Positions 24,004-36,400 of a stretch of DNA of 64,000 nucleotides are shown here, piece by piece. Made by a program: the position numbers and the translations under genes. The notes beneath the pieces were generated by a model, which saw nothing but the letters and a program-made list of their open reading frames with translations, searched no databases and had not been told where the DNA came from. The stretch is taken from positions 186,001 through 250,000 of the forward strand of contig JAQGDG010000161.1 of assembly GCA_029844215.1 (NCBI GenBank), read 5' to 3'. Source of the stretch: Przewalskia tangutica. Its lineage: Eukaryota; Streptophyta; Magnoliopsida; Solanales; Solanaceae. Within the stretch, counting starts at the first letter, position 1, and every line of letters begins with the position of its first letter.

Positions 24004-24043
24004 GTGCCTGGTAAGGCACTACCACGCCCGATTTTCGGGCGTG
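24004..24043 (+). other. Two tandem hairpins at P3 5' LTR end
   Basis: GTGCCT-GGTA-AGGCAC (24004-24019) is followed by CACGCCCGA-TTT-TCGGGCGTG (24023-24043). Both stems are perfect. They end three bases before the LTR terminus and six bases before the PBS, so they would lie in U5 RNA next to the primer. Confidence 0.65.
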
Positions 24044-24049
24044 ACAAAG

Positions 24050-24063
24050 TGGTATCGTGAGCG
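24050..24063 (+). other. P3 primer-binding site
   Basis: TGGTATCGTGAGCGC immediately after the LTR end and AAAG, matching the tRNA-iMet type site of the sister elements. Confidence 0.75.
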
Positions 24064-24249
24064 CTTAATCCTCTGAAAGTGTCTACGCATCGCGGTCTAG
24101 TAGAGTCTTGATTATCGGCGTGTCAGGCACCACATCTATAATCGTGAGGTCGCAGGACATTTAGGATTGGTTTCCATTCTTCTCATTCGAGATCGTGCCT
24201 CTGAGTCGTGTTGTAAGTCGACCCTCCGACGATCTCGCTTTTACCGCTT
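24064..24249 (+). mobile_element. P3 leader
   Basis: Untranslated leader shared with P1, P2, M1 and M2 (gtcttgattatcgg, atttaggattggtttcc, cattcgagatcgtgcct), ending at the Met-Pro-Pro start. Confidence 0.65.
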
Positions 24250-25400
24250 ATGCCTCCGCAGTGCAACCAGAGCCTGATGGCAAGGCAGCCGAGGGTGCCG
24301 CTAGTGAGATACAGAGGAGTACGAGGCGCAGCCCGCACAAGACCGAGGTCAGGCTTCGACGGCGGTTTCAGGACGCCGCCACCAAAGAGAGGTTAGAGCC
24401 GCAAAGAATGGTCGCCGAGACCGCAGCACCGAGCCTCCACCCCACACCGGGCGCAGGAGACGGGTTACGCGAGATGGCAGCTTGCCGCCGTGGTCGTGGC
24501 CGATATGAGGATAGGCCGACGCAGCAGCCCAGCCCAAAGAGCACCAGCCGTTCACCCCGAGCAGATAGTTTGAGGCTACGGACTTTCTCGAGTTGTAGCC
24601 CGCCGTAGTTTTACGGGTCGAGGCCCGAGGATGATCCGCAGAGTTCATCCGGCAGCTACGCCGATCACGCGGTGATCAAGGCTTCGTAAACCGAGTCTGT
24701 GACCTTTGTTCAGACGGCCGCGTGATACCGCAATGATTGGTTTGATTCACGGAGCTTTCCCGGGAGAGCATGCACCTCCAAAGCAGACGGGATGAGTTTT
24801 CGGGGCTTTCTCACGCACTTCTTGCCTCCGCAGACGGCGAGGGCACGCCGGCGATTTTTGTTATCGAGACAGAGGCGACCGCCGTGAGTACAATGTCGAG
24901 TTCGATTCTTTGCTCGATATGCCCTCGCGCTTAGTTGCAGATATGGAGGATAGGTGCATCGCCACGCCACCGCTAGATGATTATATGGCCGAAGTCTTGC
25001 GGGTGTTTCTTCACCGCACGGACATTGCCCGCACGCAGCTCACGCACCAGACGCGAGGCACGGAGGGTCGACGGAACGACTGGATCGCCAGAAGAGGCCG
25101 TGACGGCAGGTCCTTTGTGACTTTCGAGGCGGACCGCCAAGAAGAAAGCTAGTTATATACCCCCACCGCATGCAGTGGTCCTCCACCGCCTTCGTGAGCA
25201 GTGTCGTGGCTCCGCGGTTCAGATTTTCAGAGCGGGTGTTAACCACCAAGCCACCTCTACCTCGTGACTGCTGGGTAGACTCCATTCGAGAGTGTCGTAC
25301 TAAATTGGGAGTTTGTTTTGCATGCGCACAGCAGGCCATTTTTCGAGGAACCGTCCACCAAGGGAAGCGGATGTTACGACTCACCTTCAGATCTGTGGCT
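24250..25400 (+). pseudogene. Decayed gag of P3
   Basis: Starts ATG-CCT-CCG at 24250, the shared Met-Pro-Pro start, followed by a basic stretch. Farther on, across frames, lies the conserved block aactttcgaggcggac-like at about 25115-25135 (TFEADR, as in M1 and H). Then comes a region at 25290-25345 where Cys-Phe-x-Cys begins the zinc knuckle position but the rest is altered (CFACAQQAIF). Total length from start to knuckle is about 360 codons, close to the other gags here. Several frame changes and stops separate the blocks. Many sit at motifs where sister copies also disagree, so sequencing error may exaggerate the decay. Confidence 0.65.
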
Positions 25401-26180
25401 CGTTCATCACCTTCTATACCATACTGCAGGCAGTGTGCCTATGATTAGAGCGAGTCAGAGCTCGTGCATATCCTTACCCTCTAGAGTTTTGGTATGTCGT
25501 TATGATGATCTCATTATTGTGCTATGTACGGATAGCATTGTGATACGCGCGAGTTAGAATGCATGGTTAGTCGAAGGATACGATGAGGTAATGGTAAGTG
25601 CGAACCCTAGACTATGTCACGATTAAGACCTTAGAGGTAAGGTCGCTTGTGTAAAAGATTCGCTTTATATTTGACCTTTATCGAGTGCGAGTATACGCGG
25701 GATTTTATTTGCGTGATAAGTCCACGGGTAGCGCGAGACGGAAGTGGTAGCTTCATGATTTGAAACGGGTAAGATTGTTCCGCGGGAAACAAGTGTCGGG
25801 CGACGCTGGTCGGGTCGATGGCCGCCGCGGTCGACCCGAGTCTTGCCAGCGGGCCGCCCGTGGTCCCGCCAGTGGTAGGGTCACGAGGGTGCTAGGCCCG
25901 AGTTTAGACGCACCATCGATGAGTTTGTGGACGTGTTCGACCAGATCGCTCGCGGCCAGAATGGCCTTGTGGATATTACGGCTAGTAAGATTTACCAAGT
26001 TCGAGGTGGTGACTCCAAAGTTTTGGAAACGGAAGCGATGACTAAAGCGTGGTAAGTATACTAGAAGAGTTCATGGTTCGGAAGCGGCACGACGCAGTAA
26101 GCGCGAGGAGAACGCAGTGTTATTTCGCGCTGCCAAGCGCTGCAATTTGTTGTAAGAGCTTCATCGATATCCGCTCGGAA
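25401..26180 (+). mobile_element. P3 internal 3' segment, no recognisable coding
   Basis: Between gag and the purine tract. It holds gaccttagaggtaaggtc (25630-25647) and ggtagggtcacgagggtg (25875-25892), both conserved in sisters. No pol motifs are present. Confidence 0.55.
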
Positions 26181-26212
26181 GGAACATTCGACGAATGTTT
26201 CGGCGAGGAGAA
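26181..26212 (+). other. P3 inverted repeat and polypurine tract
   Basis: aacattcgacgaatgttt (AACATTCG and CGAATGTT overlapping around a short centre), then ggcgaggagaa abutting the LTR at 26213. Confidence 0.65.
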
Positions 26213-29200
26213 TGTTATACCCGTGATTTCCAGAGTATGTATGCGAGGACGCATTTGAGAATACGCAGTAAAGATCGAAAGGAAGAAAGAGGCGATTTTT
26301 CCACTAAAAGTTTCCGCTTTTGTGAAGGAAAAAGGTTCGTTAACGGGAATTGATTCCCGTGACGGTATTCTGACTTCCCGAATATTAGAGAATTATGGAA
26401 TTTTATTTTCTAAATGGTCACGCTGGGCCCACGGAGAAATTTACTGCTTTTGTGGCCCACTTTGTTTTCGAGATTTTGGCCATCAGGATTTTTTCTAAGA
26501 TGTTTTATTTTGGGCCAATAGAGGCGACACGTGTCACCCCGCCTAGTGGCTCGCCGAAATGACATTTGTGCACAACACCCTGCTAGAGTCGCTTGACTAA
26601 ACGCTTACAGAGCTCATGGCGGAAAATTCCGCCATGTCATTTAGTATTTTTGCGGATTTTTCCGAGAGACGAAATGTTTTGGACCAACGAGAGGCAACAC
26701 TTGGCACCCTCTCATCAGCGGACTCGGCGCTAATTAGGGTCGAATGGACGGGCAAGTCAGGTAGATATTTGTGTAGATATTTGCAGGATTCGCGAGTAGG
26801 TTAGGTGCACTTGGCTTGATCTTCGCCTTACACTTGCCTTGCACATGGCTTGATCTTCGCCATTGGTTGGCTTTTGGTTTTGCTATAAATACCCCTCGTC
26901 AAGACTTCATTCATCCAAAATGTTCCAAGTCTTGCTATCCTTCCCTCTCCTCTTGTTCGACTCTCGCCCAAGAGCCCCCTCCCTAGTAAAGGCCCTCGCC
27001 GAGAAACCCTCCCCTTGAGTGGCCTTGTGGCCGAGAGGTTCCTCCCCTCCCAGTGGTGTAGCCGAGCCTACCCCCTTGGTAGAAAGTTGTCTTCCAAGTA
27101 TTGTTGTAATGCCCAAAAATACCTTAGCCTTGTACCTTGTAGTATTCCAAAGATACCTCTATACGTAGAGCCCTTAAATACTACCTTTGTCCTTTAGTCT
27201 CAAACCGAAACCCTAAGGAAATCTTCATACTTGGTCAAGATTTGAGCGAAGTTGGTTAACTTCTATGGTTGTTTGGAGCGATCGAGCGCACTGAGCGGAG
27301 CTAAACCTGCTCAGATCGACATTATAACTTGATAATTTTGGGCTTGTCGAGGTAAATATTCTGTTCCTTATTGTAATTCGAGATTACATATTGTAGGAAT
27401 ATATAGTCGAGGTATACTATATATAGAATCAACATTATCATGCGGCAATGTCTTTTGACTTAAGCTCAATTTAAAGAAAGAATCGAATCAGAATTACATA
27501 GGATCAGACATGAGACTTGTGTAGCATTGTTGTGAAGTAGAATTGTACACGCCCGTTAGACGTAAACCCCTCAAGCTTGGTAGCCTACCGATAGAGGAGG
27601 AGATTTACGCCATGCTAATGGAGGTGCCGCCGAATTTTCTCAGAGAAATGGAACTTTGTGTTTTGAAGTTAATAGACGCTTGTGACCTTTTTAGGTGAAA
27701 GTACTAAGAGTAGCGATTCTACTCGGAGTGGAAAGGGCTAGTGCGTTGTAGTTACTGGAGCATTTTGCTTATCGTCGATACTCGCGAGGTATGCGAACCT
27801 CTTCCTATCTTTTCTAGCACGATTGTTGTGAACTATGTAGTACGGTAGACGCATTGTGCTAAGTGATTTGTTGGTTTAAAACATAGGTGTTATAATAGCT
27901 TTACGGGAAGTTAGTTATAACGACCTTATGTAAGTGAAAATGGTTTATCGACGTTAGAAGTTAAGAGACTTGATCTTATAAGATAAGAGACTTAACTTAT
28001 TTGTTTTAATGCTGACGTTTGTGTGAAACCTCATTCGTGAGTAATGAGTACTTGGTTTTAAAGGATAATGTTTTACCGATTTCGAATCGAACGTGTATCG
28101 GCTGCACCACCGCAAACAGAAATAAAAGGAAAATGTATCAATAATGACGGTTGTATTAAAACCAGTAAACCTCCATCCGCATGTAAGCTAAGACGACAAA
28201 ATGATATTACATTTTCTAGATCATGGTCACGTAATAAGATCGTTATAAACAAGAATAAACTACTCACATATATGACATATGTTACTCAATTGTTCTAAAA
28301 AGGGATCAAGTGATTAAGTTTGGGAACTATGAAACCTTTGAAAATGAGAAGTCGAGTAATTGAAACTAGGCAAACCGAACTTAGGAAAAGAACGCTGGTA
28401 CTTGATTTTAAAAGGAAAGTGTTCTCGCTTACTTAAAAACGTGGGTTGGTCATTCTAATACTACGGTATCGTGACTTTGATAAAAGTAATGGATCTCTTT
28501 ACAAAATTTAACGACGTAGTACTTTAGTGCCAAAACCCGACTTTGGTATAAAATGAAAGTACTTTGCGTTGTCATGAAACTTGCCTACGCCGTTGTCGCT
28601 AAGCTTGGCTATGCTTATCGTGATAACCTTTGTCGTGCAAAGCGCTGTATTTCGTGTTACCGCTCTCACGGAGGGTCGCTGACTTGTCGAGAACTTACTC
28701 GACGCGCTTACAGCGACGAGAAATTCCACGCACGCCTCGCTGATAGTATTATTGTCACGCATCGCTACGACATATCGACACGACGCGAGCGCACGCATGC
28801 TTCCATTTAGATTACCGCTTGTTGTTTCCTCGACATACCGACATCGACGCGAGCGCACGCATGCGCCCATTTGGAATGTTGTCTTATATTTCCTTCGACA
28901 TACCGACACGACGCGAGCATCGTACGCGCCCATTTGGAATGTTGTCTTATTTTTCCCTTCGACATACCGACACGACGCGTAGCGCACGCATGCTTCCATT
29001 TGGATTGCCGTCTTTGCTGAGGTCACATGGACATGTCTACACCGGCGCACTCCGGGTACGCGCTACGGACATTGGTATTATTGTCGCATCATGGACATGT
29101 CTACACCGGCGCAAGATTCGGCACGCGCCATAATGCGAACTCGATTGATGTCGGGCGGAGACCCATAGTTATATCGAGTGATGATCGCTTATGTCGCGAA

Positions 29201-29683
29201 TCGTAGTTTGCTATCATACATGTCTCCCCGCTTTATATAGACTAGTATGATTTCATTTACAGATTGCAGCTTCACATACTGTACCGTTGTATCGACTTCC
29301 TTCGGCCGCGTCACGCCGCAGTAGAGGTACACGGCCGTGATCCTCGCCATGGATCACAGCCAACAGATTCAAGCTCCGCTTCTCCGAGGCTTATCTTTTG
29401 CAGTGTTCCTCGAGTTGTAGGTTCTGTACATCTGTGGTATGGCGGGCCCCGTCCCGCCATAGTCATCAGATATCTTAGAGGTCCGTAGTAATGCTGGGCG
29501 TGGTTGTAAAAGGATTAAACTGCTCGTGTTTTATGTATTTACCAAGGCAACTGCTTTGGTTGGCCTATTCATTTATTATATCTCTGTTAAATGACTCATG
29601 TTTTATGTTCCGCTGATTTTCTCGATGATGTATCACTAGGGTGCCTGTGGTAAGGCACTACCACGCCCGATTTTCGGCTGACA
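26213..29683 (+). mobile_element. P3 3' LTR
   Basis: Partner of 20573-24046 and nearly equal in length. It has the G-box palindrome variant (26523-26538), TATA at 26884-26891, and composite minisatellite at 28768-29135 (65-bp units start at 28768, 28832, 28897 and 28961). The terminal hairpin reads gtgcctgtggtaaggcac. Confidence 0.85.
28768..29135 (+). repeat. Composite minisatellite in P3 3' LTR
   Basis: Same order as in LTR1: four 65-bp units, then two units with ggacatgtctacaccgg. The composite form therefore existed in the parent element or was copied with it. Confidence 0.85.
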
Positions 29684-31375
29684 AATGAGGTACGTGAACC
29701 TCTTCCTATCCTTTCTAGCACGATGTTTTGTAACTATGTAGCACGGTAGACGCATACGTGCTAAATGAGTTTGGTTGGTTCAAAACATATGTTATAATAG
29801 CTTTATGGGAAGTTAGTTATAACGACTCTACGAGGTAAAAGAACGGGTTATTGATCAGAGAAGTTAAGAGACTTGATCTTGAAAGATAAGAGACTTAACT
29901 TATTTGACTTGATATGAATTTTGTTAAAGTTGTGAAACCTCATTCGTGAGTAATGAGTACTTGGCTTTAAAGAATAATGTTTTACCGATTTCGAAATGAG
30001 AATAAGTATCGATCAAACCATCATAGCCTAATAAAGGAAATGTATTGACTAATTGTTATTAAAACCAAGAGAAACCTCCATCCGCATGTAAGCTAAGATA
30101 AGATAAGACAAGATTGTATTACATTTCCTAGATCATGGTCGCTATAACAAGATTGTTATAAACAAGAATAAACTACCACACATAAGACTTATGTTACTCA
30201 ATTGTTTTAAAAGAGATTAAGACTATAAGTTATGAAACCTTTCTAAAATAAGAGACTCGAGCATTTGAAATTAGGCAACTCAACGCTTGGAAAATAATGT
30301 TGTTACTTGATTTTACAAAGGAAGTGTTTTGGTTTACTTAAAAAGATAGTCACTCTATTTTTCATACTACTTGATATCGTGTGACTTTTGTGAAAGAAAC
30401 TGATCTTTTAAAAGGAGTTAACGATGTAGTACTTGGGGTTAAAACCCGCTTTGTTGTAAATATAAGTCCACGAGTACGTTGAACTTGCCTATGCCGCGTG
30501 ATAGCCTTTGATGCAAGTGTTGTATTTCACTACCGCTCTCTCGAGGTCACTGATTTGTTATGTATGATTCTTTATCGAGTCCCACGGACGGGCCGAGACA
30601 CGATTCCACCCGATTCTTTATCGAGTCCCACGAGACGGGCCGAGACACGATCCCACCGATTCTTTATCGAGTCCCACGAGACGGGCCGAGACACGATTCC
30701 ACCCGATTCTTTATCGAGTCCCACGACGGGCCGAGACACGATTCCACCGTTCTTTATCGAGTCCCACGGACGGGCCGAGACACGATTCCACATGATTTAT
30801 ACCTAGATCACGGCAGCGAGAAAGGAGTTCCACGCACGGTGGATGACTTTGAGGCGCGAGTCCCCGACTTGACATGACTACTTTTATGTTGTAAACCGTA
30901 GTTCGTTATCATACATGTCTCCTGCTTTATATAGATCGCCATGATTTCATTTACGATTTCGCCACATACTGTACTGCCAGATCGACCTCCTTCGGGGCCG
31001 CTCATGCCGCAGTAGAGGTACATCGGCCAGGATCCTCGCCATGGATCACGCCAACAGGTTGGGAAGCCCCGCTTTCTGAGGCTTATCTTTTGCATGTTAC
31101 CCGAGTCCGTAGGTTCTTGTACATTCGTGGTACGGGCCCCGCCCCGCCATAGTTGTTGTCACTTGCAGGTCCGTAGTAATCACAGGCGTAGTTTGTAAAA
31201 AGGATAACTGCTTGGGGTTTTTATGTATTGCATGTAAGGCAACCGCTTTGGTTGGCCTGCTTATTTATCATGTCTCTTGTTTCATGTTTATGTTTTTATT
31301 TCCGCTGATTTTCTCTCGATGTTGTATCACGAGGTGCCCGGTAAGGCACTACCACGCCCCTGCCTGGTCGTGACA
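29684..31375 (+). mobile_element. P2 5' LTR, part 2
   Basis: Resumes after P3 and ends GTCGTGACA at 31375, followed by the PBS. It carries the 46-bp minisatellite at 30566-30795 and the terminal gtgccc-ggta-aggcac hairpin (31335-31350). Confidence 0.85.
30566..30795 (+). repeat. 46-bp minisatellite, 5 units, in P2 5' LTR
   Basis: Units start at about 30566, 30612, 30658, 30705 and 30749, each with tttatcgagtcccacg and gacgggccgagacacga. The matching five-unit array in LTR2 is at 35951-36180. The core ttatcga(gt)ccc...agacgggccg also appears in the 50-bp units of P4 and Y. Confidence 0.9.
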
Positions 31376-31379
31376 AAAG

Positions 31380-31393
31380 TGGTATCGTGAGCG
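31380..31393 (+). other. P2 primer-binding site
   Basis: TGGTATCGTGAGCGC after the LTR end and AAAAG, of the tRNA-iMet type. Confidence 0.75.
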
Positions 31394-31572
31394 CTTAGTC
31401 CTCTGGAAAGTGTCTGCATCGCGGTTCAGTAGAGTCTTGATTATCGGTGTCAGGCACCACATCTATAATCGTGAGGTCGCGGACATTTAGGATTGGTTTC
31501 ATTCTTCTCATTCCGAGATCGCGCCTTAGAGTCAGGCGACACTTGACCCTCCGACGATTTCGCTTTACCGCT
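31394..31572 (+). mobile_element. P2 leader
   Basis: Conserved leader leading to the gag start, including ctctggaaagtgtctgcatc and acatctataatcgtgagg. Confidence 0.65.
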
Positions 31573-32720
31573 ATGCCTCCGCTGCAGCGCAACCCCGCCC
31601 AGAGGGCGAGGCAGCCGAGGAGCCGCTAGTGGGATACAGAGGTACGAGGGCGCAGCCCGGCCAAGACTGAGATGCTGCTTCCGACGGCGAAGTTTTATGA
31701 CGCCGCCAAATTTCAAAGAGAGTTTAGAGTCGCAGCAGCCGGTCGCCGAGACCACAAGACTGAGCCTCCACCCCACACCGGAGCGAGGAGACGGGGTACA
31801 AGGAGATGGTTCGCCATCGCCGTGGTCGTGGGCCGATACGAGGATAGGCCGACGCAGCAGCCTGGGGCCTCCAGAGTACCGTGAGTTCACCCCGAGCGCA
31901 TAGCTGAGACCACGGACTTTCTCGAGCCGCACCGCCAGAGTTCTACGGGTCGAGGCCCGAGGATGATCCGCAGGAGTTCATCCGGACGCCATAGCCGATC
32001 AGCGAGTGATCAAGGCATCGGAGACCGAAGCCGCGACCTTTCGTTCGTGACGGCCGCGTGATACCGCAATGATCGTTTGATTCACGGAATCGCCCGAGGA
32101 GCATGCGCCCCAGCATTTGGGACGAAGTTCTCGCGGCATTTCTGCACATTTCTTGCCTCCGCAGACGGCGAGGGCACGCCGGCAGATTTTTGACGCTGAG
32201 GCGCATCGCGACAGACGGAGTACAATGTGGAGTTCGACTCATCTCAGATGTTCCTCGCTAGTAGCTCAGATGGAGGACAGAGTGCACCGCCATGTCACCG
32301 CTCGATGATTACTGGCGAGGCTTGTTCGGTGTAGCTCTTCACCGCATGGACATTGCCCGCACGCAGCTCATGCACTGGGTGCGAGGCACCGAGAGGTCGA
32401 CGGAATGACCGGATCGCAGAAGAGGCCGTAACAGCAGGTCCTTTGGTAACTTTCGAGGCGGGCGCTCGCCGCAGTTAGTTATGCACTCCGCCAAGACAGA
32501 GTGGTCCACTCGCCTTCGTGGACGCCAGTATTCGAGCCGGTCGTGGCTCCGTGGCTTCCGTTCACTGTATACACGGGTTCTAGCCACCGTTCATGCTTTC
32601 CTCAGGCACGATGCGGCAGCGCCATCCCGGAATGTCGCTTTTTATCGTGCTTGTTTTACTCGCGCCATCGTGGCCATGTGACGAAAACTGTCCTAATAGG
32701 AAGGATACAGCAAGAGACTC
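31573..32720 (+). pseudogene. Decayed gag of P2 with a zinc-knuckle region split over frames
   Basis: Starts Met-Pro-Pro at 31573. The order of blocks follows P3: basic start, an acidic-aromatic middle (gttcatccgg, gattcacgga near 31975-32095), the TFEAG-type block at about 32448-32465, and a zinc-knuckle region at 32645-32695. There the Cys, Cys, His and Cys codons of a CCHC finger can be found but not in one frame. About 370 codons from start to knuckle. Capsid identity is by synteny with sister copies, because no frame is long enough to show the fold. Expression of a full protein is not possible as written. Confidence 0.65.
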
Positions 32721-33374
32721 ACCACCGGGTCGGTGGCGTGTTCATCACCTTCATACGCATGCACTGCAGGCAGTGCCTATGATTAGAGTGAAGCTTAGAT
32801 ACAGTATATCCTTAACCTCTAGAGATTTGTATACGTGATAAGACGAGTATATTTTAAGTGTTATGTTCAGATAGCATTATGTTAAATTGTGATTTAGAGA
32901 CATGGTTAGTAAAGGGAAGTTGGGTACATAGAAAGTGTGAGATGGAAGTGGTAGCTTTCATGGCGTGATTTAGTAAGATTGTTCCAGATCGGGAACAAGG
33001 GTTTGGCGCGACATGTGTCGGGTTGAGGTATGATCGCGGGTCAACCCAGAGTCCGATTTTAGGTGGGGTCGGGCCTGGGTGGTCCCGCCAGACGGTAGGG
33101 TCACGAGGGTGCTAGGCCCAAGTTTAGATGACCATCGATGAGTTCGGATACGTTCGACCAGCGGATCGTGAAGGCCGGAATGGCCTTAAAGGAATTTGAG
33201 GCTAGTAAGATGACCGGTGGAAGCGGTAGTGTTGTGATACACATTTGAGGTGACTTCTCGCTGGTTTGGATTTGGTTTCACAGATGTGATATTACGCCAC
33301 GCTGTGGCATATTTGGTTTCGTAAGTACAAGAAGGAGACTATATCCACGCTTGTATGTTTGGAGATTCTAGAAG
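32721..33374 (+). mobile_element. P2 internal 3' segment, no recognisable coding
   Basis: Holds the conserved block cggtagggtcacgagggtgctaggccc at 33094-33120 and flanking sequence shared with P3. Nothing resembling pol is seen. Confidence 0.55.
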
Positions 33375-33405
33375 GAACATTCGACGAATGTTTCTGGGGG
33401 AAGAA
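33375..33405 (+). other. P2 inverted repeat and polypurine tract
   Basis: aacattcgacgaatgttt, then tgggggaagaa abutting the LTR at 33406. Confidence 0.7.
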
Positions 33406-36400
33406 TGTTATACCCCGTAGTTCCGTGGTATGTATGCGAGGACGCACGAGAATACGACTTTAAAAATGGAAAGAAGAAAGACGTGATTTTTCACTAAAAG
33501 TTTCCTGCCATAAGGAAAAGGTTCGTTAACGGGAATTGATTCCCAGATTTGGTATTCGCTTCTTGAATTATATTAGAATTTTGGAATTTTATTTCCTAAT
33601 TGGTCACTGGGCCCACGGAGAAATTTACTTTGTGGGCCCGCTTTGTTTTTGAGATTTTGGCCATTATGGATATTTTCTAAGATGAATTATTTTGATTTAA
33701 TGTGAGGGCTTACACGTGTCACCCCCTGGTGGCTTGGCCGATTTGAGCAAGACAAGTGGCAAGATGCTGGCAAGACAAACGGCCTCGTCTTGCAAGATAT
33801 TTTTGTGAAGACAAGTGGCTTGTGGGTCCCACCCACACTTGTCCCCAATCTCAACCACACACTTGCCTTCATCCTATCCTTGGTTGTCCTATATACGCAC
33901 TCCTAGTTGATGAAATCTTCCACACTTAGAGAATGCAAGACTTGAGAAATATTTTCCTCTCCCTCCTTCACTTGTTGCTCGTCGAACACACCCCCTAACC
34001 AAACCTTGTCCAATAATTCCTAAACTCTAAGTGTTCTTCCCTAGTTTATTAGGAAGACTCTAACCAAAAGTTAGAAAAGATTTCACATCCCTTGCCTTAA
34101 AAAGACACATTGGCCGAGAGCTCTGAGGAAAAATCTAGGTGCTCTTCACTTGTTTGAGTCTGGTTCTAAAGAGATGATGGTTAGGAGCTTCTTAGGTGAT
34201 TTGTGGTGGTTTGTACGCAAAGATCGAGCTAAGACTTGCTTGATCGACATTAAGTTCTTGGATAGATTTTGGGCTATTCGAGGTAGTTAATCTTAACCTC
34301 TTTGTGATTCGTCATTATACATATATTATAAGTATATTACGAGTATGTAATATATGGAGAAAAGTTTGGAAGAGTTGGATCTTGTTAACTTGTTAAAAGA
34401 AACGACCGCTTGCCATTAAAATGGTAAAACGTATCTTACTTGTGGTTAAGTAATTAACAAAGTAACTATAACTTATATTAAGAATGGAAATATAAGTTGA
34501 TGACTAATGAGTAATCGATAAGTAAATGGACAAAGTCGCCAAGGACCCCAACTTAAGGATCAGATTTACTTTGGACCGTATTTACTTTGGACCGTATTTA
34601 CATCGATCAGATATTTACATTTCGCGGGAAGATTTTTCAATCGCGCCCGCTTCGGGCGTGATCCCTTTTTACTTATTGTTGCATATGGCGTGATAGTAAA
34701 CCGTACACGGCCGCGTAATCCCCTTCTTTTTACTTATTGTTGTTATGAAGGCGTGATAGTAAACCGCTATACCGCTTGGGCGTGTAATCCCTTCTTTATG
34801 TTATTTAATTATTACGCTATATATATATATATGGTATATATATTACTGTTATTCGCCTTGAGAAAGATGGAAAAGTGAGTAAAAGCGAGGAAGTACGCTA
34901 ATTTTCCGTAATTAGAGGGCTTTATTGGTATAAGTCTTAAATGGTGAGAAAGGTTTGATAAAAGTACTATGACCATTTTAGAGCGAGTACTACGCATGGC
35001 GTGATCTACTGGGCTTACGAGTAGCCGACGGGTCAAGTACTGAGCGCTTTGCTATTTGTCGATAATCGCCGCGAGGTACGTGAACCTCTTCCTATCCTTT
35101 CTAGCATGATGTTTTGTAACTATGTAGTACGTAGACGCATACGTGCTAAAATGAGTTTGGTTGGTTCAAAACATGTGTTATAATAGCTTTACGGGAAGTT
35201 AGTTATAACGACTCTACGAGGTAAAAGAACGGGTTATTGATCAGAGGTTAAGAGACTTGATCTTGAAAGATAAGAGACTTAACTTATTTGACTTGATATG
35301 AATTTTGTTAAAGTTGTGAAACCTCATTCGTGAGTAATGAGTACTTGGCTTTTAAAGAATAATGTTTTACCGATTTCGAAATGAGAATAAGTATCGATCA
35401 AACCATCAGCTGCTAATAAAGGAAATGTATTGACTAATTGTTATTAAAACCAAGAGAAACCTCCATCCGCATGTAAGCTAAGATAAGACAAGATTGTATT
35501 ACATTTCCTAGATCACGGTCCAGAATAAGATTGTTATAAACAAGAATAAACTACCACACATAAGACTTATGTTACTCAATTGTTTTAAAAGAGATTAAGA
35601 CTATAAGTTATGAAACCTTTCTAAAATAAGAGACTTGAGCATTTGAAATTAGGCAAACTCAACGCTTGGAAAATAATGTTGTTACTTGATTTTACAAAGG
35701 GAAGTGTTTTGGTTTACTTAAAAGATAGTCACTCTATTTTTCATACTACTGATATCGTGGTGACTTTTGTGAAAGAAACGATCTTTTAAAAGGAGTTAAC
35801 GATGTAGTACTTTGGGGTTAAAACCCGCTTTGTTGTAAATATAAGTCCACGAGTACGCTGAACTCGCTTCATGCCATGTGATAGCCTTTGACGCGCAAGT
35901 GTTGTATTTCGCTACCGCGCCTCACTGAGGGTCACTGATTTGTTATGTATGATTCTTTATCGAGTCCCACGGACGGGCCGAGACACGATTCCACCGATTC
36001 TTTATCGAGTCCCACGAGACGGGCCGAGACACGATCCCACCCGATTCTTTATCGAGTCCCACGAGACGGGCCGACACGATTCCACCGATTCTTTATCGAG
36101 TCCCACGAGACGGGCCGAGACACGATTCCACCGGTTCTTTATCGAGTCCCATGGGACGGGCCGAGACACGATTCCACATGATTTATACCTAGACCGCCGC
36201 AGCGAGAAAGGAGTTCCACTGCACGAGGATGACTTTGGCGCGCGAGTCCCCGACTTGACATGACTACTTTTATGTTGTAAATCAGAGTTTGTTATCATAC
36301 ATGTCTCCTGCTTTATATAGATCGCCATGATTTCATTTACGTGATTTCGCCACATACTTGGTACCGTTGCATCGACTTTCTCGGGGCCGCTCACGCCGCA

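Larger units (their letters stand above)
20573..24046 (+). mobile_element. P3 5' LTR
   Basis: Starts TGTTATACCCCG and ends GGGCGTGACA. It has a G-box palindrome variant near 20882-20900, TATA box at 21242-21249, composite minisatellite at 23121-23480, and two terminal hairpins at 24004-24043. Confidence 0.85.
20573..29683 (+). mobile_element. P3: complete plus-strand LTR retrotransposon inside P2
   Basis: LTR1 is 20573-24046 (3474 bp), the internal region 24047-26212 (2166 bp), and LTR2 26213-29683 (3471 bp). Flanks are cgcgag on the left and atgag on the right. The uninterrupted site can be read at 35066-35090 in P2 LTR2 (gccgcgaggtacgtgaacc). This is the deepest layer on the left: H, M1, P2, P3. 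Gag is the longest of the plus-strand elements, though broken, and no pol is seen. Its LTR cassette is composite. Confidence 0.9.

Noticed and set aside
28508..29050. 180-codon minus-strand open frame
   Set aside because: Produced by the 65-bp repeats lacking stops in one frame; it lies inside the P3 LTR and is broken in the partner copy.
31450..31932. 160-codon minus-strand open frame
   Set aside because: Antisense shadow of the P2 leader and gag start; GC-rich gag DNA lacks stops on this strand.
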